A stretch of 64,000 nucleotides of DNA from UBA8337 sp038143435 (lineage in GTDB: Bacteria > Pseudomonadota > Alphaproteobacteria > RS24). A program made the translations under genes and the position numbers. Position 1 is the first letter of the stretch. Every line of letters starts with the position of its first letter. Positions 1 to 9,336 of the stretch are shown piece by piece. The stretch is from assembly GCA_038143435.1 (NCBI GenBank), contig JAYQLX010000003.1, positions 124,001 through 188,000 on the forward strand. Direction: 5' to 3'. Below the pieces are notes generated by a model. The model was not told the origin of the DNA. It did no database searches and saw only the letters and a list, made by a program, of their open reading frames with translations.

Positions 1-2
1 GG

Positions 3-401
3 CAAAGCGATTTGCCGACGACCAAAAACCAGGCGCTTAATGAGCGCGATTACGGCGATTTGGCAGGGCTGAATAAGGATGATGCGCGCGAAAAATGGGG
101 GGCTGAGCAAGTGCATATTTGGCGTCGTTCTTACGACACACCGCCGCCCGGCGGGGAAAGCCTGAAAGATACCGGCGCCCGGGTTCTACCCTATTATGAC
201 AGCGCCATTTTACCGCATGTCAAAACCGGCAAAAATATTCTCATCGCGGCGCATGGCAATAGCTTGCGATCTTTGGTGATGCGCCTTGAGGGGCTGAGCA
301 GCGCCGAAATTCTTGACGTCAATATTGATACCGGCGTGCCTTATATTTACCAAATGGACGCTGACGGGGCGGTGCAAGACAAGACCATTTTATCGCGCTA
401 G
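3..401 (+). CDS. gpmA: 2,3-bisphosphoglycerate-dependent phosphoglycerate mutase, C-terminal part
   Basis: Glycolytic and gluconeogenic enzyme that interconverts 3- and 2-phosphoglycerate in the cytosol. The 5' end lies outside the window; the frame is open from the first bases. The visible part carries the family blocks LNERDYGDLAGLNKDDARE (with the acid/base Glu of the LNER motif), the segment EQVHIWRRSYDTPPPGGES, and the second catalytic histidine in IAAHGNSLRSLV. The end (GVPYIYQMDADG) also matches the family. About 130 of the usual 205-250 residues are present. A TTG near position 12 is not a believable start because the alignment to the family continues upstream. The downstream neighbour is convergent. 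Confidence 0.93.
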   Translation, partial: QSDLPTTKNQALNERDYGDLAGLNKDDAREKWGAEQVHIWRRSYDTPPPGGESLKDTGARVLPYYDSAILPHVKTGKNILIAAHGNSLRSLVMRLEGLSSAEILDVNIDTGVPYIYQMDADGAVQDKTILSR

Positions 402-424
402 CCCACCCAATTTAGCGCCAAATC

Positions 425-944
425 TCAGGCTGAAGCGGGATGCGCGGCCAGTTGATTGCGCCAGCCGCCCAATGTTGCCTGCAAGCTGCCGGCCAGGCTT
501 TCGCGCTCTTCGGGAGCCAAAAACGCGCCGACCGAGACATATTTGCCATGGCTCGATAAAATCAGCGCGCCAATATCTTCGCCCATGCGCGCCGAAACGC
601 TCCAAAGTGACGCGCACCCAATAAGGGTCAAACTCCCATTGCCGCGCCGTGCCCAAAGCGGTGACCTGGCTGAAAACCAGTTTTTCCTCAGCCATGCTGA
701 GCGTCTCATAGCGCTTGCCATAACGATAATTGAGCCGAAACGCGCCATACAGCAGCGCGACATCAAGACCGAAAAAGCCGAAGACCGGCCATGCGCCGAG
801 CGACCAGAAATAGCCGCCGACAATCACCGATATGGCGGTAAAAAAAACCATCAACCAAAAAAAGCCACGCCGTGACAGCGACATATTGGGGCGCAGCACA
901 AGGTCAAAATTATCCGGCAGGAGTGTCGGTTTTTCCATATGCAT
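425..944 (-). CDS. DUF2244 family membrane protein (one apparent frameshift)
   Basis: Small inner-membrane protein of unknown function found in many alphaproteobacteria. The N-terminal part has LRPNMSLSRRGFFWLM followed by two hydrophobic helices (around residues 28-65, containing AWPVFGFFGLDVALLY) and the conserved EFDPYWVRVTLERFGAHG. Near 565-572 the frame breaks: the family continuation SSHGKYVSVGAFLAPEERE is in the next frame and runs to a stop at 425. Read across the shift, the product is about 172 residues, normal for the family. The break sits in a short GC repeat (GCGCGC), a likely indel error. The gene faces gpmA convergently and lies 73 bp from the divergent nth gene. Confidence 0.8.
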
Positions 945-1017
945 TTAATTAGGGCGCGCCGGCCCGAAACAAAAGGGAAGGATTGTCGCGGGCGGCGCGC
1001 TGGTTTATGACAAGACC

Positions 1018-1683
1018 ATGACCCGCTCGCGCCAAATGCCTGCTGACGATATTGCTGCGTTTTTCGCCAAGCTGGCGGAGACCGATCCGGCGCCGCGCAC
1101 CGAGCTCGCTTATAAAAATCATTTTACCCTTTTGGTGGCGGTGGTTTTATCGGCCCAGGCGACAGATATTGGCGTCAATCGGGCGACAAAAGGCCTGTTT
1201 GAAAAAGCCGATAGCGCCAAAAAAATGGTGGCGCTGGGCGAGGCGAAAATCCGCGATGCGGTCAAAACCATCGGGCTTTATCGCAATAAGGCGAAAAATG
1301 TTTTTCTCTTATCGCAAAAATTACTGGCCGATTATGACGGCCAGGTGCCGGCGACGATGGAAGAGCTGCTGGCCCTGCCCGGGGTCGGACGCAAAACCGC
1401 CAATGTGGTGATGAATGAGGCTTTCGGCATCGCCACTTTTGCCGTCGATACGCATGTCTTCCGCCTCTCCAATCGCAGCGGTTTGGCGCCCGGTAAAGAT
1501 GTTTTGGCGGTCGAGAAAAAGCTCGACAAAAAAGTGCCCGAGCCGTACCGCATGCACGCCCATCATTGGCTGATTTTGCATGGCCGCTATGTCTGCTTGG
1601 CGCGCAAGCCGAAATGCCATATTTGTCCGGTATATGATTATTGCCGCTTTAAGGATAAAGGGAAAATAAAGGATATGATATGA
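1018..1683 (+). CDS. nth: Endonuclease III
   Basis: Base-excision repair DNA glycosylase/AP lyase that removes oxidised pyrimidines. All key elements are visible in 221 residues: the helix-hairpin-helix LPGVGRKTANVV containing the catalytic Lys, the catalytic Asp in FAVDTHVFRLSNR, and the C-terminal 4Fe-4S ligands in CLARKPKCHICPVYDYC with C-x6-C-x2-C-x5-C spacing. Length is typical for the family. The start at 1018 has no strong ribosome binding site; an ATG at 1036 is an alternative. The stop overlaps the next gene as ATGA, so the two are probably co-translated. Confidence 0.96.
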   Translation: MTRSRQMPADDIAAFFAKLAETDPAPRTELAYKNHFTLLVAVVLSAQATDIGVNRATKGLFEKADSAKKMVALGEAKIRDAVKTIGLYRNKAKNVFLLSQKLLADYDGQVPATMEELLALPGVGRKTANVVMNEAFGIATFAVDTHVFRLSNRSGLAPGKDVLAVEKKLDKKVPEPYRMHAHHWLILHGRYVCLARKPKCHICPVYDYCRFKDKGKIKDMI

Positions 1684-2665
1684 GCCAAGCCAGCGCAACC
1701 GCAAAGCCCGAAAACGGCCTCATCACCGGCATGGGGGCCGCTTTGGTCGATTTATTTGCCGCCGTCAGCGAAGAAGAGCTTGCCGCATTGGGCAGCCCGA
1801 AAGCCTCCATGTCGCTCATTGATGCGGCACAATCATCGGCACTGCAAGAAAACGCCAATGTCGATACGCGCCAGCCCGGCGGCTCCATTGCCAATTCCAT
1901 TGCCGGCATGGCCGCACTTGGCATGGCGACCGGCTTTATCGGCAAAATCGGTGATGATGATTTGGGGCGGGTATTTGCCGATGCCTTTATGAAAGGCCAT
2001 GTGCGCTTTCCCACCACGCCCATGACAACAGCCCCGACCGGCCATTGCTCTGGTGCTCATTACCCCCGATGCCGAGCGCACCATGCACACGGTTTTGGGC
2101 GCTTCAGTGACCACCGAAACAAGAGATTTGGATGCCGCGCTATTGGCCGATACCGGCTTGTTATTTGGCGAGGGCTATTTATGGGACAGCCCGAGCGCGC
2201 GCGACGCGCTTTTCTGGCGGCAGCCGAGCAGGTGCGCGGTCAGGGCGGCAAGCTGGGCTTTTCATTGGCCGATGGCCTTTGCGTGGCGCGCCATCATCAG
2301 GCCTTTATGGGCTTGCTGGATGACATTGATATTTTGCTGGCCAATGAGGCCGAGATAGAAGCGCTTTTGGGCACGGATGGCCCGATGAAATTGCCGAGAA
2401 GCTGGCCGCTTATGATATTTTGGCGGCGGTGACTTTTGGCGCTGACGGCGCGCATTTATTTCACAAAACGGCGCGCGCCCATGTGCCGGCGCAACAATTA
2501 ACGGCCGATGATATTGTTGATTTGACCGGCGCGGGCGACCAATTCGCCGCCGGTTTTTTGGCCGGTCTGCATCAAGGCAAGGCGATGGAGGCCGCGGCGC
2601 AAATGGGCATTGATGCGGCCAGCGCGGTCATTCGCCATATCGGGCCGCGCCCGCCGCTGGATTAA
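1680..2665 (+). CDS. PfkB-family carbohydrate/adenosine kinase (three apparent frameshifts)
   Basis: ATP-dependent kinase of the ribokinase/adenosine-kinase family; the exact substrate cannot be set, but the TPDAERTM block resembles alphaproteobacterial adenosine-kinase-like proteins. PfkB signature 1 is QPGGSIANSIAGMAALG and signature 2, with the catalytic Asp, is DLTGAGDQFAAGFLAGL. The reading frame breaks near 2040, at 2210-2213 and near 2380. The second break is at a T4 run, where one more T restores AFLAAAEQV. The third is at a C3 run, where one more C restores DEIAEKLAAYDILAAV. Corrected length is about 329 residues, normal for the family. The start ATG overlaps the nth stop by four bases. 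Confidence 0.85.
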
Positions 2666-2671
2666 AAGGCG

Positions 2672-3616
2672 TTAAATTTTGCGCAGCAAGACGCGGTCAA
2701 TGCGATGGTCGGCGCCTTTGTGCAAAATCAAATCGGCGCGCGCCCGCGTCGGCAAAATATTCTCGCTTCAAATTCTTCAAATTAATGCGCGTCCAAATAT
2801 CAATCGCCGTGGCTTCGGCTTCTTTATCATCAAGCTCGGCATAGCGTTCAAAATAAGCGCCGGGCGCGCGAAAGGCGGTTTGGCGCAGCCCCATAAAGCG
2901 CTCAACATACCAGCGCTGCACCATCTCGGCTTCGGCATCAATATAAATCGAGAAATCGAAATAGTCGGAGACAAAGGGAATTTCCGTGCCCTCTTTGGCC
3001 AGCACGGCAGGCTGCAGCACATTCAGCCCCTCAACGATTAAAATATCGGGGCGCGAGATGCGGATTTTTTCTTCCGGCAAAATATCATAGGCAATATGGC
3101 TGTAAACCGGTGCCTCAGCCGCCGCGCGGCCCGATTTAACATCGGCCAAAAAGCCGCGCAAGCGCTTTAAATCAAAACTTTCGGGAAACCCTTTGCGTTC
3201 CATCAGCCCGCGCTCTTGCAAAACCTGATTGGGAAATAAAAACCCGTCCGTGGTAATCAGCTCAACCGTCGGATGCGACGGCCAGCGCGCCAACATTTCG
3301 CGCAAAATACGCGATGTGGTTGATTTGCCGACCGCCACCGAACCGGCCACACCAATAATGAAGGGCACTTTGGTTTCGCGCCCGAGAAATTCATTGGTCG
3401 CACCGTAAAGGGTTTGCGTGGCCTCAACATAAAGGCTCAACAGCCGCGACAAGGGCAGATAGATTTCTTCCGCCTCGGCCAGTGAAATGGTTTCGCCCAG
3501 GCCGCGCAAATTTTCCAATTCGCTTTCGGTCAAGGTCATTTCAGCGCCCTCGCGCAATTTACCCCATTCATCAGCGCTAAATGTGCCCGATAGGGCGAAA
3601 ACTCGTTTTCCAACAT
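2672..3616 (-). CDS. coaA: Pantothenate kinase, type I (two apparent frameshifts)
   Basis: Catalyses the first step of coenzyme A synthesis, phosphorylating pantothenate. The P-loop is GVAGSVAVGKSTTSR, followed by TTDGFLFPN and the long family core PDILIVEGLNVLQP. The intact frame covers only 2697-3557, but family-like ends lie in neighbouring frames. At the 5' end, MLENEFSPYR begins at ATG 3616 and joins the main frame near 3580. At the 3' end, loss of CG from a CGCG repeat near 2760 separates the core from ENILPTRARADLILHKGAD and a stop at 2672. Repaired length is about 314 residues, as expected. It lies 5 bp after hisE, the usual alphaproteobacterial order. Confidence 0.9.
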
Positions 3617-3621
3617 TGTCC

Positions 3622-3942
3622 CTATTTCCCGCGCGCCGCCTTTTCGGCCAGCCCTGATGTGCCGGCGCGGGCCTTTAACACCTCGACCACCTGTTTGGGC
3701 GTCAGTCCGCGCGCCGCCAACACCACCAGCCAGTGATAAATCAAATCGGCGCTTTCGGCCAATAGCGCTTCATCATTGCCGGTCAAGGCGGCGGTCACCG
3801 TCTCCACCGCTTCCTCGCCCAGCTTATTGGCGGCACGCGGCAAATCGGCCAGCAATTGCGCCGAATAGCTGGTATCGGGCGCCGCCGCGCGGCGCGCTTC
3901 AATCTCGGCAAATAATTCGTTCAAAAAAGCCAGATCATCCAT
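3622..3942 (-). CDS. hisE: Phosphoribosyl-ATP pyrophosphatase
   Basis: Second step of histidine synthesis: hydrolyses phosphoribosyl-ATP to phosphoribosyl-AMP and pyrophosphate. The 106-residue product is all helical and carries the MazG-like metal-binding pattern in ANKLGEEAVETVTAA and ESADLIYHWLVVLAARG (acidic residues E-E-x2-E and E-x2-D). The start ATG at 3942 is preceded by an AGAGGACAGG ribosome binding region. Length and composition match free-standing HisE proteins. It sits between hisF and coaA in the same operon. Confidence 0.95.
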   Translation of the reverse strand: MDDLAFLNELFAEIEARRAAAPDTSYSAQLLADLPRAANKLGEEAVETVTAALTGNDEALLAESADLIYHWLVVLAARGLTPKQVVEVLKARAGTSGLAEKAARGK

Positions 3943-3977
3943 CAGCCTGTCCTCTTATCGCTCCCCGCTTTGCCTTG

Positions 3978-4782
3978 TTAGCGGTTTTTTAGCGCCCCGT
4001 TCAAACAAACTGTCACTGCCGCACCGGCACCGGCAGGCGGCCAAAGCGGCGCGCGCTTCGCCAATCGTATGCGTGCCGAAATGAAATATCGAAGCGGCCA
4101 GAACCGCGCTGGCATGGCCATCGCGCACGCCGTCAACCAAATCTTCCAAAGTGCCGACCCCACCTGAGGCAATGACCGGCACCGACACGGCATCGGCAAT
4201 GGCGCGCGTCAGCTTCAAATCAAAGCCCGATTTGGTGCCGTCGCGATCCATTGAGGTGAGAAGTATTTCACCGGCCCCGCGCGCCGCCATATTTTGGGCA
4301 AAGCCGATCGCCTCAATGCCGGTTGCTTCGCGCCCGCCATGCGTGAAGATTTCCCAGCGCGCGCCGTTTTCATCTTCATCAACCTGTTTGGCATCGAGCG
4401 CCACGACAATGCATTGACTGCCGAATTTTTCGGCCGCGGCGTCAATCATATCGGGATTATTGACCGCCGCCGTGTTGAACGACACTTTATCGGCACCGGC
4501 CAATAATAATTTGCGCACATCACCCACTTCGCGCACCCCACCGCCAACGGTCAGCGGCATGAAGCATTGCTCGGCCGTGCGCCGCACCACATCAATAAGC
4601 GTGTCGCGCCCTTCATGGCTGGCCGAAATATCGAGAAAGCACAATTCATCCGCTCCGGCCGCATCATAGGCGCGCGCCGCCTCAACCGGATCGCCTGCAT
4701 CGACCAGATCGACAAAATTAACGCCTTTGACGACGCGACCCTCATGCACATCAAGGCAGGGTATGATGCGGATTTTCAGCAT
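3978..4782 (-). CDS. hisF: Imidazole glycerol phosphate synthase, cyclase subunit (3' frameshift)
   Basis: Cyclase half of the HisF/HisH enzyme, which makes imidazole glycerol phosphate and AICAR. It is a (beta/alpha)8 barrel with catalytic Asp residues in RIIPCLDVHEGRVVKGVNF and IVVALDAKQ and phosphate-binding loops TVGGGVREVGDV and PVIASGGVGTLEDL. Near 4040, within GCC/CGG repeats, the frame slips: the original frame reads into a non-homologous tail, whereas the next frame gives AGAGAAVTVCLNGALKNR and stops at 3978. This product is about 267 residues. Its stop leaves a 35 bp gap to hisE. Confidence 0.93.
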
Positions 4783-4785
4783 GGT

Positions 4786-5523
4786 CTAGCGCACCCCGTC
4801 CAACGCCAAAGCGGCCGCCGCATCGAGCCGCCCGTCATAAAGCGCGCGCCCCGAAATGGCGCCGATAATGCCGCTGTCTTCCAGCGCCAAAAGCGCTTTC
4901 ACATCATCCAGCCCGGCCAGCCCACCTGAAGCAATGACCGGCACGGACATGCTTGCCGCGAGTTTTTGCGTGGCCTCAATATTGACCCCTTTGAGCAAAC
5001 CATCGCGGTCAATATCGGTATAAATTATCGCCGTAACACCGGCATCTTCAAATTGCTGCGCCAAATCAATGGCGGTAATCTCGGTCGCCTCAGCCCAGCC
5101 TTCAACCGCGACAAAGCCGGCGCGCGCATCAATGCCGACAATAATGCGCCCGGCAAATTGCCGGCAGGCGGCGCGCACCAAATCCGGGTCACGCTGCGCC
5201 ACCGTGCCCAAAATGACGCGGTCAATGCCGGCCGCCAGCCATGCCTCAATATTTTCCAAGCTGCGAATGCCGCCGCCGAGCTGGGTGGTGACATTGGCCG
5301 CTTGGCAGGCTTTGACAATTGACGCGACCGCTTGGCGGTTGACGCTGGCACCGACAAAAGCGCCGTCCAAATCGACAATATGCAAATGTGAAAAGCCTTG
5401 CCCGGCAAAGGCGTTAGCCTGCGCGCCCGGGTCATTATTGAACACGATGGCGCGCGCCATATCGCCTTGCTCCAAGCGCACACATTGGCCGTCTTTCAAA
5501 TCAATAGCCGGAAACAATATCAT
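4786..5523 (-). CDS. hisA: Phosphoribosylformimino-5-aminoimidazole carboxamide ribotide isomerase
   Basis: Histidine pathway isomerase (ProFAR isomerase), a (beta/alpha)8 barrel related to HisF. Catalytic Asp residues are in LFPAIDLKDGQCVRL and IIYTDIDRDGLLKG; phosphate-binding Gly loops are TQLGGGIRSLEN and PVIASGGLAGLDD. The frame is intact at about 245 residues. The start is placed at ATG 5523 because it overlaps the true hisH stop as ATGA; an upstream GTG at 5532 is possible but less likely. Only 3 bp separate its stop from the hisF start. Confidence 0.96.
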   Translation of the reverse strand: MILFPAIDLKDGQCVRLEQGDMARAIVFNNDPGAQANAFAGQGFSHLHIVDLDGAFVGASVNRQAVASIVKACQAANVTTQLGGGIRSLENIEAWLAAGIDRVILGTVAQRDPDLVRAACRQFAGRIIVGIDARAGFVAVEGWAEATEITAIDLAQQFEDAGVTAIIYTDIDRDGLLKGVNIEATQKLAASMSVPVIASGGLAGLDDVKALLALEDSGIIGAISGRALYDGRLDAAAALALDGVR

Positions 5524-6183
5524 GGCCGCCACTCCAAAAACCGTTCAATCAGGCCCAGCCCTGCGGCTTGGCTTTTTTCGGGGTGAAACTGCACGCCAAT
5601 CATATTGTCGCGCGCCAAAGCCGCCGATTACCACGCCGCCATAATCGGTTATCGCGGCAATATCATTTTGCGGCGCCATCATCCATCACCAGCACCATAG
5701 CCGTGCACGAAATAGACATCCTCGCCGGCAAGCGGGCCGATAACCGGCTGGTCTTGCCGGACGCTGATTTCATTCCACCCCATATGCGGCACTTTCAATG
5801 TCGGCGGCGACATCCAGCGCGCGCATACCTCGCCCGTCAAACCAGCCCAATCCGTGATGCGGGCTTTCCGGCTCAGCGCGCTCCAGCCCGTGACGGCACA
5901 TAAGCTGCATGCCGACGCAAATGCCCAAAAACGGCTTGCCTTCATCCATGACCGCTTCGTTCAGCGCTTCAACCATGCCGTCAATGGCGCGCAAGCCTTG
6001 TGCACAATCGCCAAAAGCGCCGACCCCGGGCAAAACAATATGCGCGGCGCGGCGTACATCATCAGCCGCGCCCGAGACCAAAACCGGACGCCCTTTGGCT
6101 TGCCGCGCAAAGGCCTTTTCAGCCGAGCGCAAATTGCCCGAGCCGTAATCGATAATGACAATCAAATCACCTGCTTGGCTCAA
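5520..6183 (-). CDS. hisH: Imidazole glycerol phosphate synthase, glutaminase subunit (three apparent frameshifts)
   Basis: Class I glutamine amidotransferase that feeds ammonia to HisF. The nucleophile is in FLGICVGMQLMCRHG, the N-terminus reads VIIDYGSGNLRSAEKAF, and the oxyanion-strand motif is VLPGVGAFGDCAQGL. The His-Glu pair appears in IGVQFHPEKSQAAGLGL, but in a different frame. Breaks lie near 5797 (before KVPHMGWNEISVRQ), near 5690 (after DVYFVHGY) and near 5625 (before LARDNMIGVQFHP). Translated through them, the product ends EWRP at a TGA that overlaps hisA by four bases. The start is a TTG overlapping the hisB stop as TTGA. Confidence 0.88.
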
Positions 6184-6779
6184 CTGCCCAAAACACCTTT
6201 GGTCGATGGCACTTCATCGGCCTTGCGCGAGTCAATTTCAATGGCTTGGCGCAACGCCCGCGCCAGCCCCTTATAACAGCTCTCGACAATATGGTGATTG
6301 TTTTCACCATAAAGATTTTCGACATGCAGGGTAATCCCGGCGCTTTGCGCAAAAGCCTGGAACCATTCTTTGAACAATTCCGTATCCATTTCGCCCAATT
6401 TCGGCTTGGTCAGATTGACCTGCCAAATCAGATAAGGGCGCTGCGAGACATCGAGCGACACGCGCGTGCAGGTTTCATCCATCGGAATGGTGGCGCTGCC
6501 ATAGCGCGTCAGGCCTTTAAAATCGCCCAACGCCTCGCGCACCGCCTCGCCCATCACAATGCCTGTATCTTCCGTCGTGTGGTGGAAATCAATGTGCAAA
6601 TCGCCCTTTGCTTCAAGCTCAATATCAATCAATGAGTGGCGCGATAATTGCTCCATCATATGGTCGAGAAAGCCGATCCCCGTTGAGACATTATATGTGC
6701 CGTTGCCGTCCAAATTGACTTTGACCTTAATCTCCGTCTCTTTGGTGGCGCGCGATTTTTCACCAATGCGAGCTGCCAT
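6180..6779 (-). CDS. hisB: Imidazoleglycerol-phosphate dehydratase
   Basis: Sixth step of histidine synthesis, a manganese-dependent dehydratase. The 199-residue frame is intact and is the monofunctional form without a phosphatase domain. Metal-binding repeats are seen as GFLDHMMEQLSRHSLID and HIDFHHTTEDTGIVMGEA, and later as ENLYGENNHHIVESCYKGL. The start ATG has an AGGAG ribosome binding site eight bases upstream. It is the first gene of the hisB-H-A-F-E-coaA operon, overlapping hisH by four bases. Confidence 0.97.
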   Translation of the reverse strand: MAARIGEKSRATKETEIKVKVNLDGNGTYNVSTGIGFLDHMMEQLSRHSLIDIELEAKGDLHIDFHHTTEDTGIVMGEAVREALGDFKGLTRYGSATIPMDETCTRVSLDVSQRPYLIWQVNLTKPKLGEMDTELFKEWFQAFAQSAGITLHVENLYGENNHHIVESCYKGLARALRQAIEIDSRKADEVPSTKGVLGS

Positions 6780-6805
6780 GATGCACTCCTATTGCCAGCC
6801 CGCTC

Positions 6806-6833
6806 CTTCTAGCAAAATTCGCGGGCTTTTCAA
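6806..6833 (-). promoter_or_regulatory. Possible sigma-70 promoter of the his operon
   Basis: On the minus strand a TTGAAA (-35, positions 6833-6828) is followed after 16 bases by TAGAAG (-10, 6811-6806), about 30 bp before the hisB start. The match is moderate (4 of 6 in the -10 box). This is the only intergenic space upstream of the operon, since the preceding gene ends at 6853. Confidence 0.35.
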
Positions 6834-6852
6834 AGCTTTGCTGCGTCCGCCC

Positions 6853-7443
6853 TCAAGCCTTTGGCGGCCCGCGGCGCAGCCGTAAATAATAGGCGCCGGC
6901 CCCGCCATGATTGGCAGCGGCCGGGCCATATTCAACCACCAGGCCGGCCAAAGCCCCGCGCGCCAACCAATCGGGCAGGGCGCGGCGCAATTTGCCTTCG
7001 CCGCGTGTGCCTTTGCCGGTAATCACCAAAAGCCAAATTTGGCCTTGCGCGCGCGCCTGCATCACAAAAGCCGACACGGCGCGCTCGGCTTCGGCGAGGC
7101 TGAGGCCGTGCAAATCCAGCCGCGCCGCAATCGGCAATGTGCCGCGCGCCAAACGGCGGCGCGTGCGCGGCATTATATCGGCTTGCGGCGGCAGGGGTTT
7201 TGTTTTGCCCGATAAGGGCGCACCGCCTCTGGCGGGCATTTTTCGGGGCGGCGGCGCGGCGCTTTTATCGGTTTTCGCGGCTGTCTTACCCTTTGCTGGG
7301 GCTTTGCCCGACGGCGGTTCGGCAATATGGCGATTGCGGCTCTCGCGCGGCAACGGGTTGGTCGCCTCGGCCAGCCTTTGCCAAGCTGAATCATCGGCCG
7401 CATTGCCGGTACCGATTTTCTGCTTGTCGGTTTTAGGCGCCAT
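6853..7443 (-). CDS. Smr-domain protein
   Basis: Protein with a C-terminal Smr (small MutS-related) domain, a nuclease-like fold often linked to RNA or DNA cleavage; its role in this branch is not established. The N-terminal 95 residues are low-complexity and rich in Lys, Pro and Ala. The domain starts around residue 107 with the LDLHGLSLAEAERAV motif, then VITGKGTRGEGKLRRALPDW and the C-terminal YGPAAANHGGAGAYYLRLRR. The frame is intact at 196 residues. It follows the Tim44-like gene by 10 bp and is probably co-transcribed with it. Confidence 0.88.
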   Translation of the reverse strand: MAPKTDKQKIGTGNAADDSAWQRLAEATNPLPRESRNRHIAEPPSGKAPAKGKTAAKTDKSAAPPPRKMPARGGAPLSGKTKPLPPQADIMPRTRRRLARGTLPIAARLDLHGLSLAEAERAVSAFVMQARAQGQIWLLVITGKGTRGEGKLRRALPDWLARGALAGLVVEYGPAAANHGGAGAYYLRLRRGPPKA

Positions 7444-7453
7444 AACCAGCCCG

Positions 7454-8161
7454 TCAATCGGCGCGCGTCGCCACTAATTTCCAATTCGGATTGGCGCTGT
7501 TATGCGCCCCTTCAAATGACCAAATATCGACGCTGGTGGTCGGTGAAGGCAAATTATCTTCGTCCAATGGCGTATCCGCCGGATAGCTGGCCGATATGAT
7601 CTCAGCGCGCAGGCGCACATCGAGGCGCAGTTTTTCGCCGTCAACCTCGGCATCGTCAAGGGCCGGTCGGTCGAGGCGCAAAATCCGGGTTTCCAATTTT
7701 TGCCCCGCCGCTTGGCGCGCTTGAATGGCGCCTTCAAATCCGGCCGCCACCTCATCACCCAAAAAGCCCTGCACGGAGGTCAAATCATCATCGGCAAAGG
7801 CCGTCAAAATCATTTCATAGGCGCGCGCCGCACCGTCGAGAAAGCCGGCCTCGTCAAAGCCCGGGTCAATCTCGCGCAAATAAGCCAGGCCGCGTCCCAT
7901 TTGCGGGGCATGGTCATCTGCCGCCGCGTCACCATCGCCTTGCATCGGCGCTTTCGGCGCATCAAGCGCCCCTTCTTTATCATTTGCATCGCGCGACGAC
8001 TTTGCCGATTGCGGCGGATTTTCATAGGCATCGCGATTGAGGCGATACGCATCAGCGCGACTGCCCGGTTTTTCATCATCATTGCGCGTGCCCAAAACCG
8101 AACGCAAACGCCAGCCAACAAGCACAACAATGATTAATAATATAAGATTGAGCGGATCCAT
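7454..8161 (-). CDS. Tim44-like domain protein (TimA family)
   Basis: Membrane-anchored protein with a C-terminal Tim44 domain, the bacterial relative of the mitochondrial import motor subunit. Residues 3-19 (PLNLILLIIVVLVGWRL) form one transmembrane segment; residues 25-85 are charged and disordered; the Tim44 region begins near GLAYLREIDPGFDEAGFLDG and continues with AYEMILTAFADDDL and VDIWSFEGAHNSANPNWKLVATRAD. The frame is intact at 235 residues. The gene is divergent from fxsA with about 100 bp between them. The fxsA-secB-tim44-smr neighbourhood is a standard alphaproteobacterial set. Confidence 0.92.
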   Translation of the reverse strand: MDPLNLILLIIVVLVGWRLRSVLGTRNDDEKPGSRADAYRLNRDAYENPPQSAKSSRDANDKEGALDAPKAPMQGDGDAAADDHAPQMGRGLAYLREIDPGFDEAGFLDGAARAYEMILTAFADDDLTSVQGFLGDEVAAGFEGAIQARQAAGQKLETRILRLDRPALDDAEVDGEKLRLDVRLRAEIISASYPADTPLDEDNLPSPTTSVDIWSFEGAHNSANPNWKLVATRAD

Positions 8162-8264
8162 TTATCTGTCCTTTTCCGTCGCCATAATGGCCTTTTTTCA
8201 TGCAAAAGCAAAGCGCTGGCCTTTCCGGCCCGCTGCGCTATGCTGGCGCAGGAAAGGGGCGCTT

Positions 8265-8726
8265 ATGGGCATGCTCGCATTAATTCTTTTCATTGTCCTG
8301 CCGGTCATTGAGATTTATCTGTTTATCGAAATCGGCGCCGCCATTGGCGCCGGCTGGACCATTGTGCTGATTTTCATCACTGCGGCCATTGGCCTGTCGG
8401 CCATGCGGCGACAAGGTCTGGCGGTTTTGCAGGAGGCGCAAGCGGCACAAAATGCGGGTCGCCCGCCGCTGGCTGCCGTGGCGCATGGCGTGCTGATTTT
8501 GCTGGGCGGTGGGCTCTTGCTGGCGCCCGGGTTTTTCACCGACGCAATCGGGCTTTTATGCCTGTGGCGACCGGCGCGCGCGGTCTTTATCGGTGCTGCT
8601 TTGGAGGCTTTGCTGCCGCATATTATCACCATGCGCCCAAACACGGCGCGCGCGCCGCCACCCCAGCCAAAGCGCGCTGATGACGGCAAAACCATTGAGG
8701 GTGATTTTCGCATTGATGATGAATGA
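8265..8726 (+). CDS. fxsA: FxsA-like membrane protein
   Basis: Inner-membrane protein of the FxsA family, named for suppression of F-exclusion of phage T7 in E. coli; its normal function is unknown. Hydrophobic segments are GMLALILFIVLPVIEIYLF, AGWTIVLIFITAAIGLSAM and GVLILLGGGLLLAPGFFTD; the last contains the family motif LLxPGFxTDxxG. The start at 8265 has GGAAAGGGG six bases upstream, so the longer upstream open frame is rejected. The C-terminus is a short Pro- and Asp-rich tail. Confidence 0.92.
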   Translation: MGMLALILFIVLPVIEIYLFIEIGAAIGAGWTIVLIFITAAIGLSAMRRQGLAVLQEAQAAQNAGRPPLAAVAHGVLILLGGGLLLAPGFFTDAIGLLCLWRPARAVFIGAALEALLPHIITMRPNTARAPPPQPKRADDGKTIEGDFRIDDE

Positions 8727-8816
8727 GCAAGTCCGAAAAGGCCGGCGGCTAGCATAATTTCGGCTTTTCTTGCGCGAAAAAGCGTTTATGGTCGCCAAAC
8801 CGATAAGGAGAAAAAC

Positions 8817-9336
8817 ATGTCTGACAGCTCAAACGAAACCGCCACTGACCGCGGCGGATGCTGCGCCGGGCCTGCAAATCATGGTGCAATATGTGCGTGA
8901 TTTATCATTTGAAAATCCCGGGGCGCCGAATTTTGCCGATATTCAACCCGATATTGGCGTCAATGCCAATGTCGGCGCGCGCAAATTATCCGACACGGAT
9001 TATGAGGTCGGATTGAAGTTTCGCATTGAGGCGAAAACCGGCGATAATGTGCAATTCATTGCAGAGCTGGAATATTGCGGTGTGTTTCGCCTCATCAATA
9101 TTCCCGAAAACGACACCAAGCCGGTGCTGCTTATCGAAGCGCCGCGTCAACTTTTCCCCTTTGCGAGGCGCGTTTTGGCCGATGCCACACGCGATGGCGG
9201 CTATCCGCCCATCATGCTGGACCCGATTGATTTCATGGCGCTTTATCAACAAAACCAAGCCGCCGAAGCCGATAAGGACGCGCCTGAGGCGGGCGACGCC
9301 GGTCAATTAAACCAATGCTTTAAGCGCGCGCTTTAA
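8817..9336 (+). CDS. secB: Protein-export chaperone SecB (one apparent frameshift)
   Basis: Tetrameric cytosolic chaperone that keeps precursor proteins unfolded for the SecA/SecYEG translocase. Family features: GLQIMVQYVRDLSFENPGA, ELEYCGVFRLINIPE and PFARRVLADATRDGGYPP followed by MLDPIDFMALYQQ. ATG 8817 has a strong site (AGGAG, seven bases upstream) and gives MSDSSNETA, but the SecB body is in the next frame, so there is a shift near 8836-8842. The last 20 residues overlap the convergent dnaQ gene and are poorly conserved; the true stop could be at 9308-9310 if a further indel exists. Confidence 0.92.
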
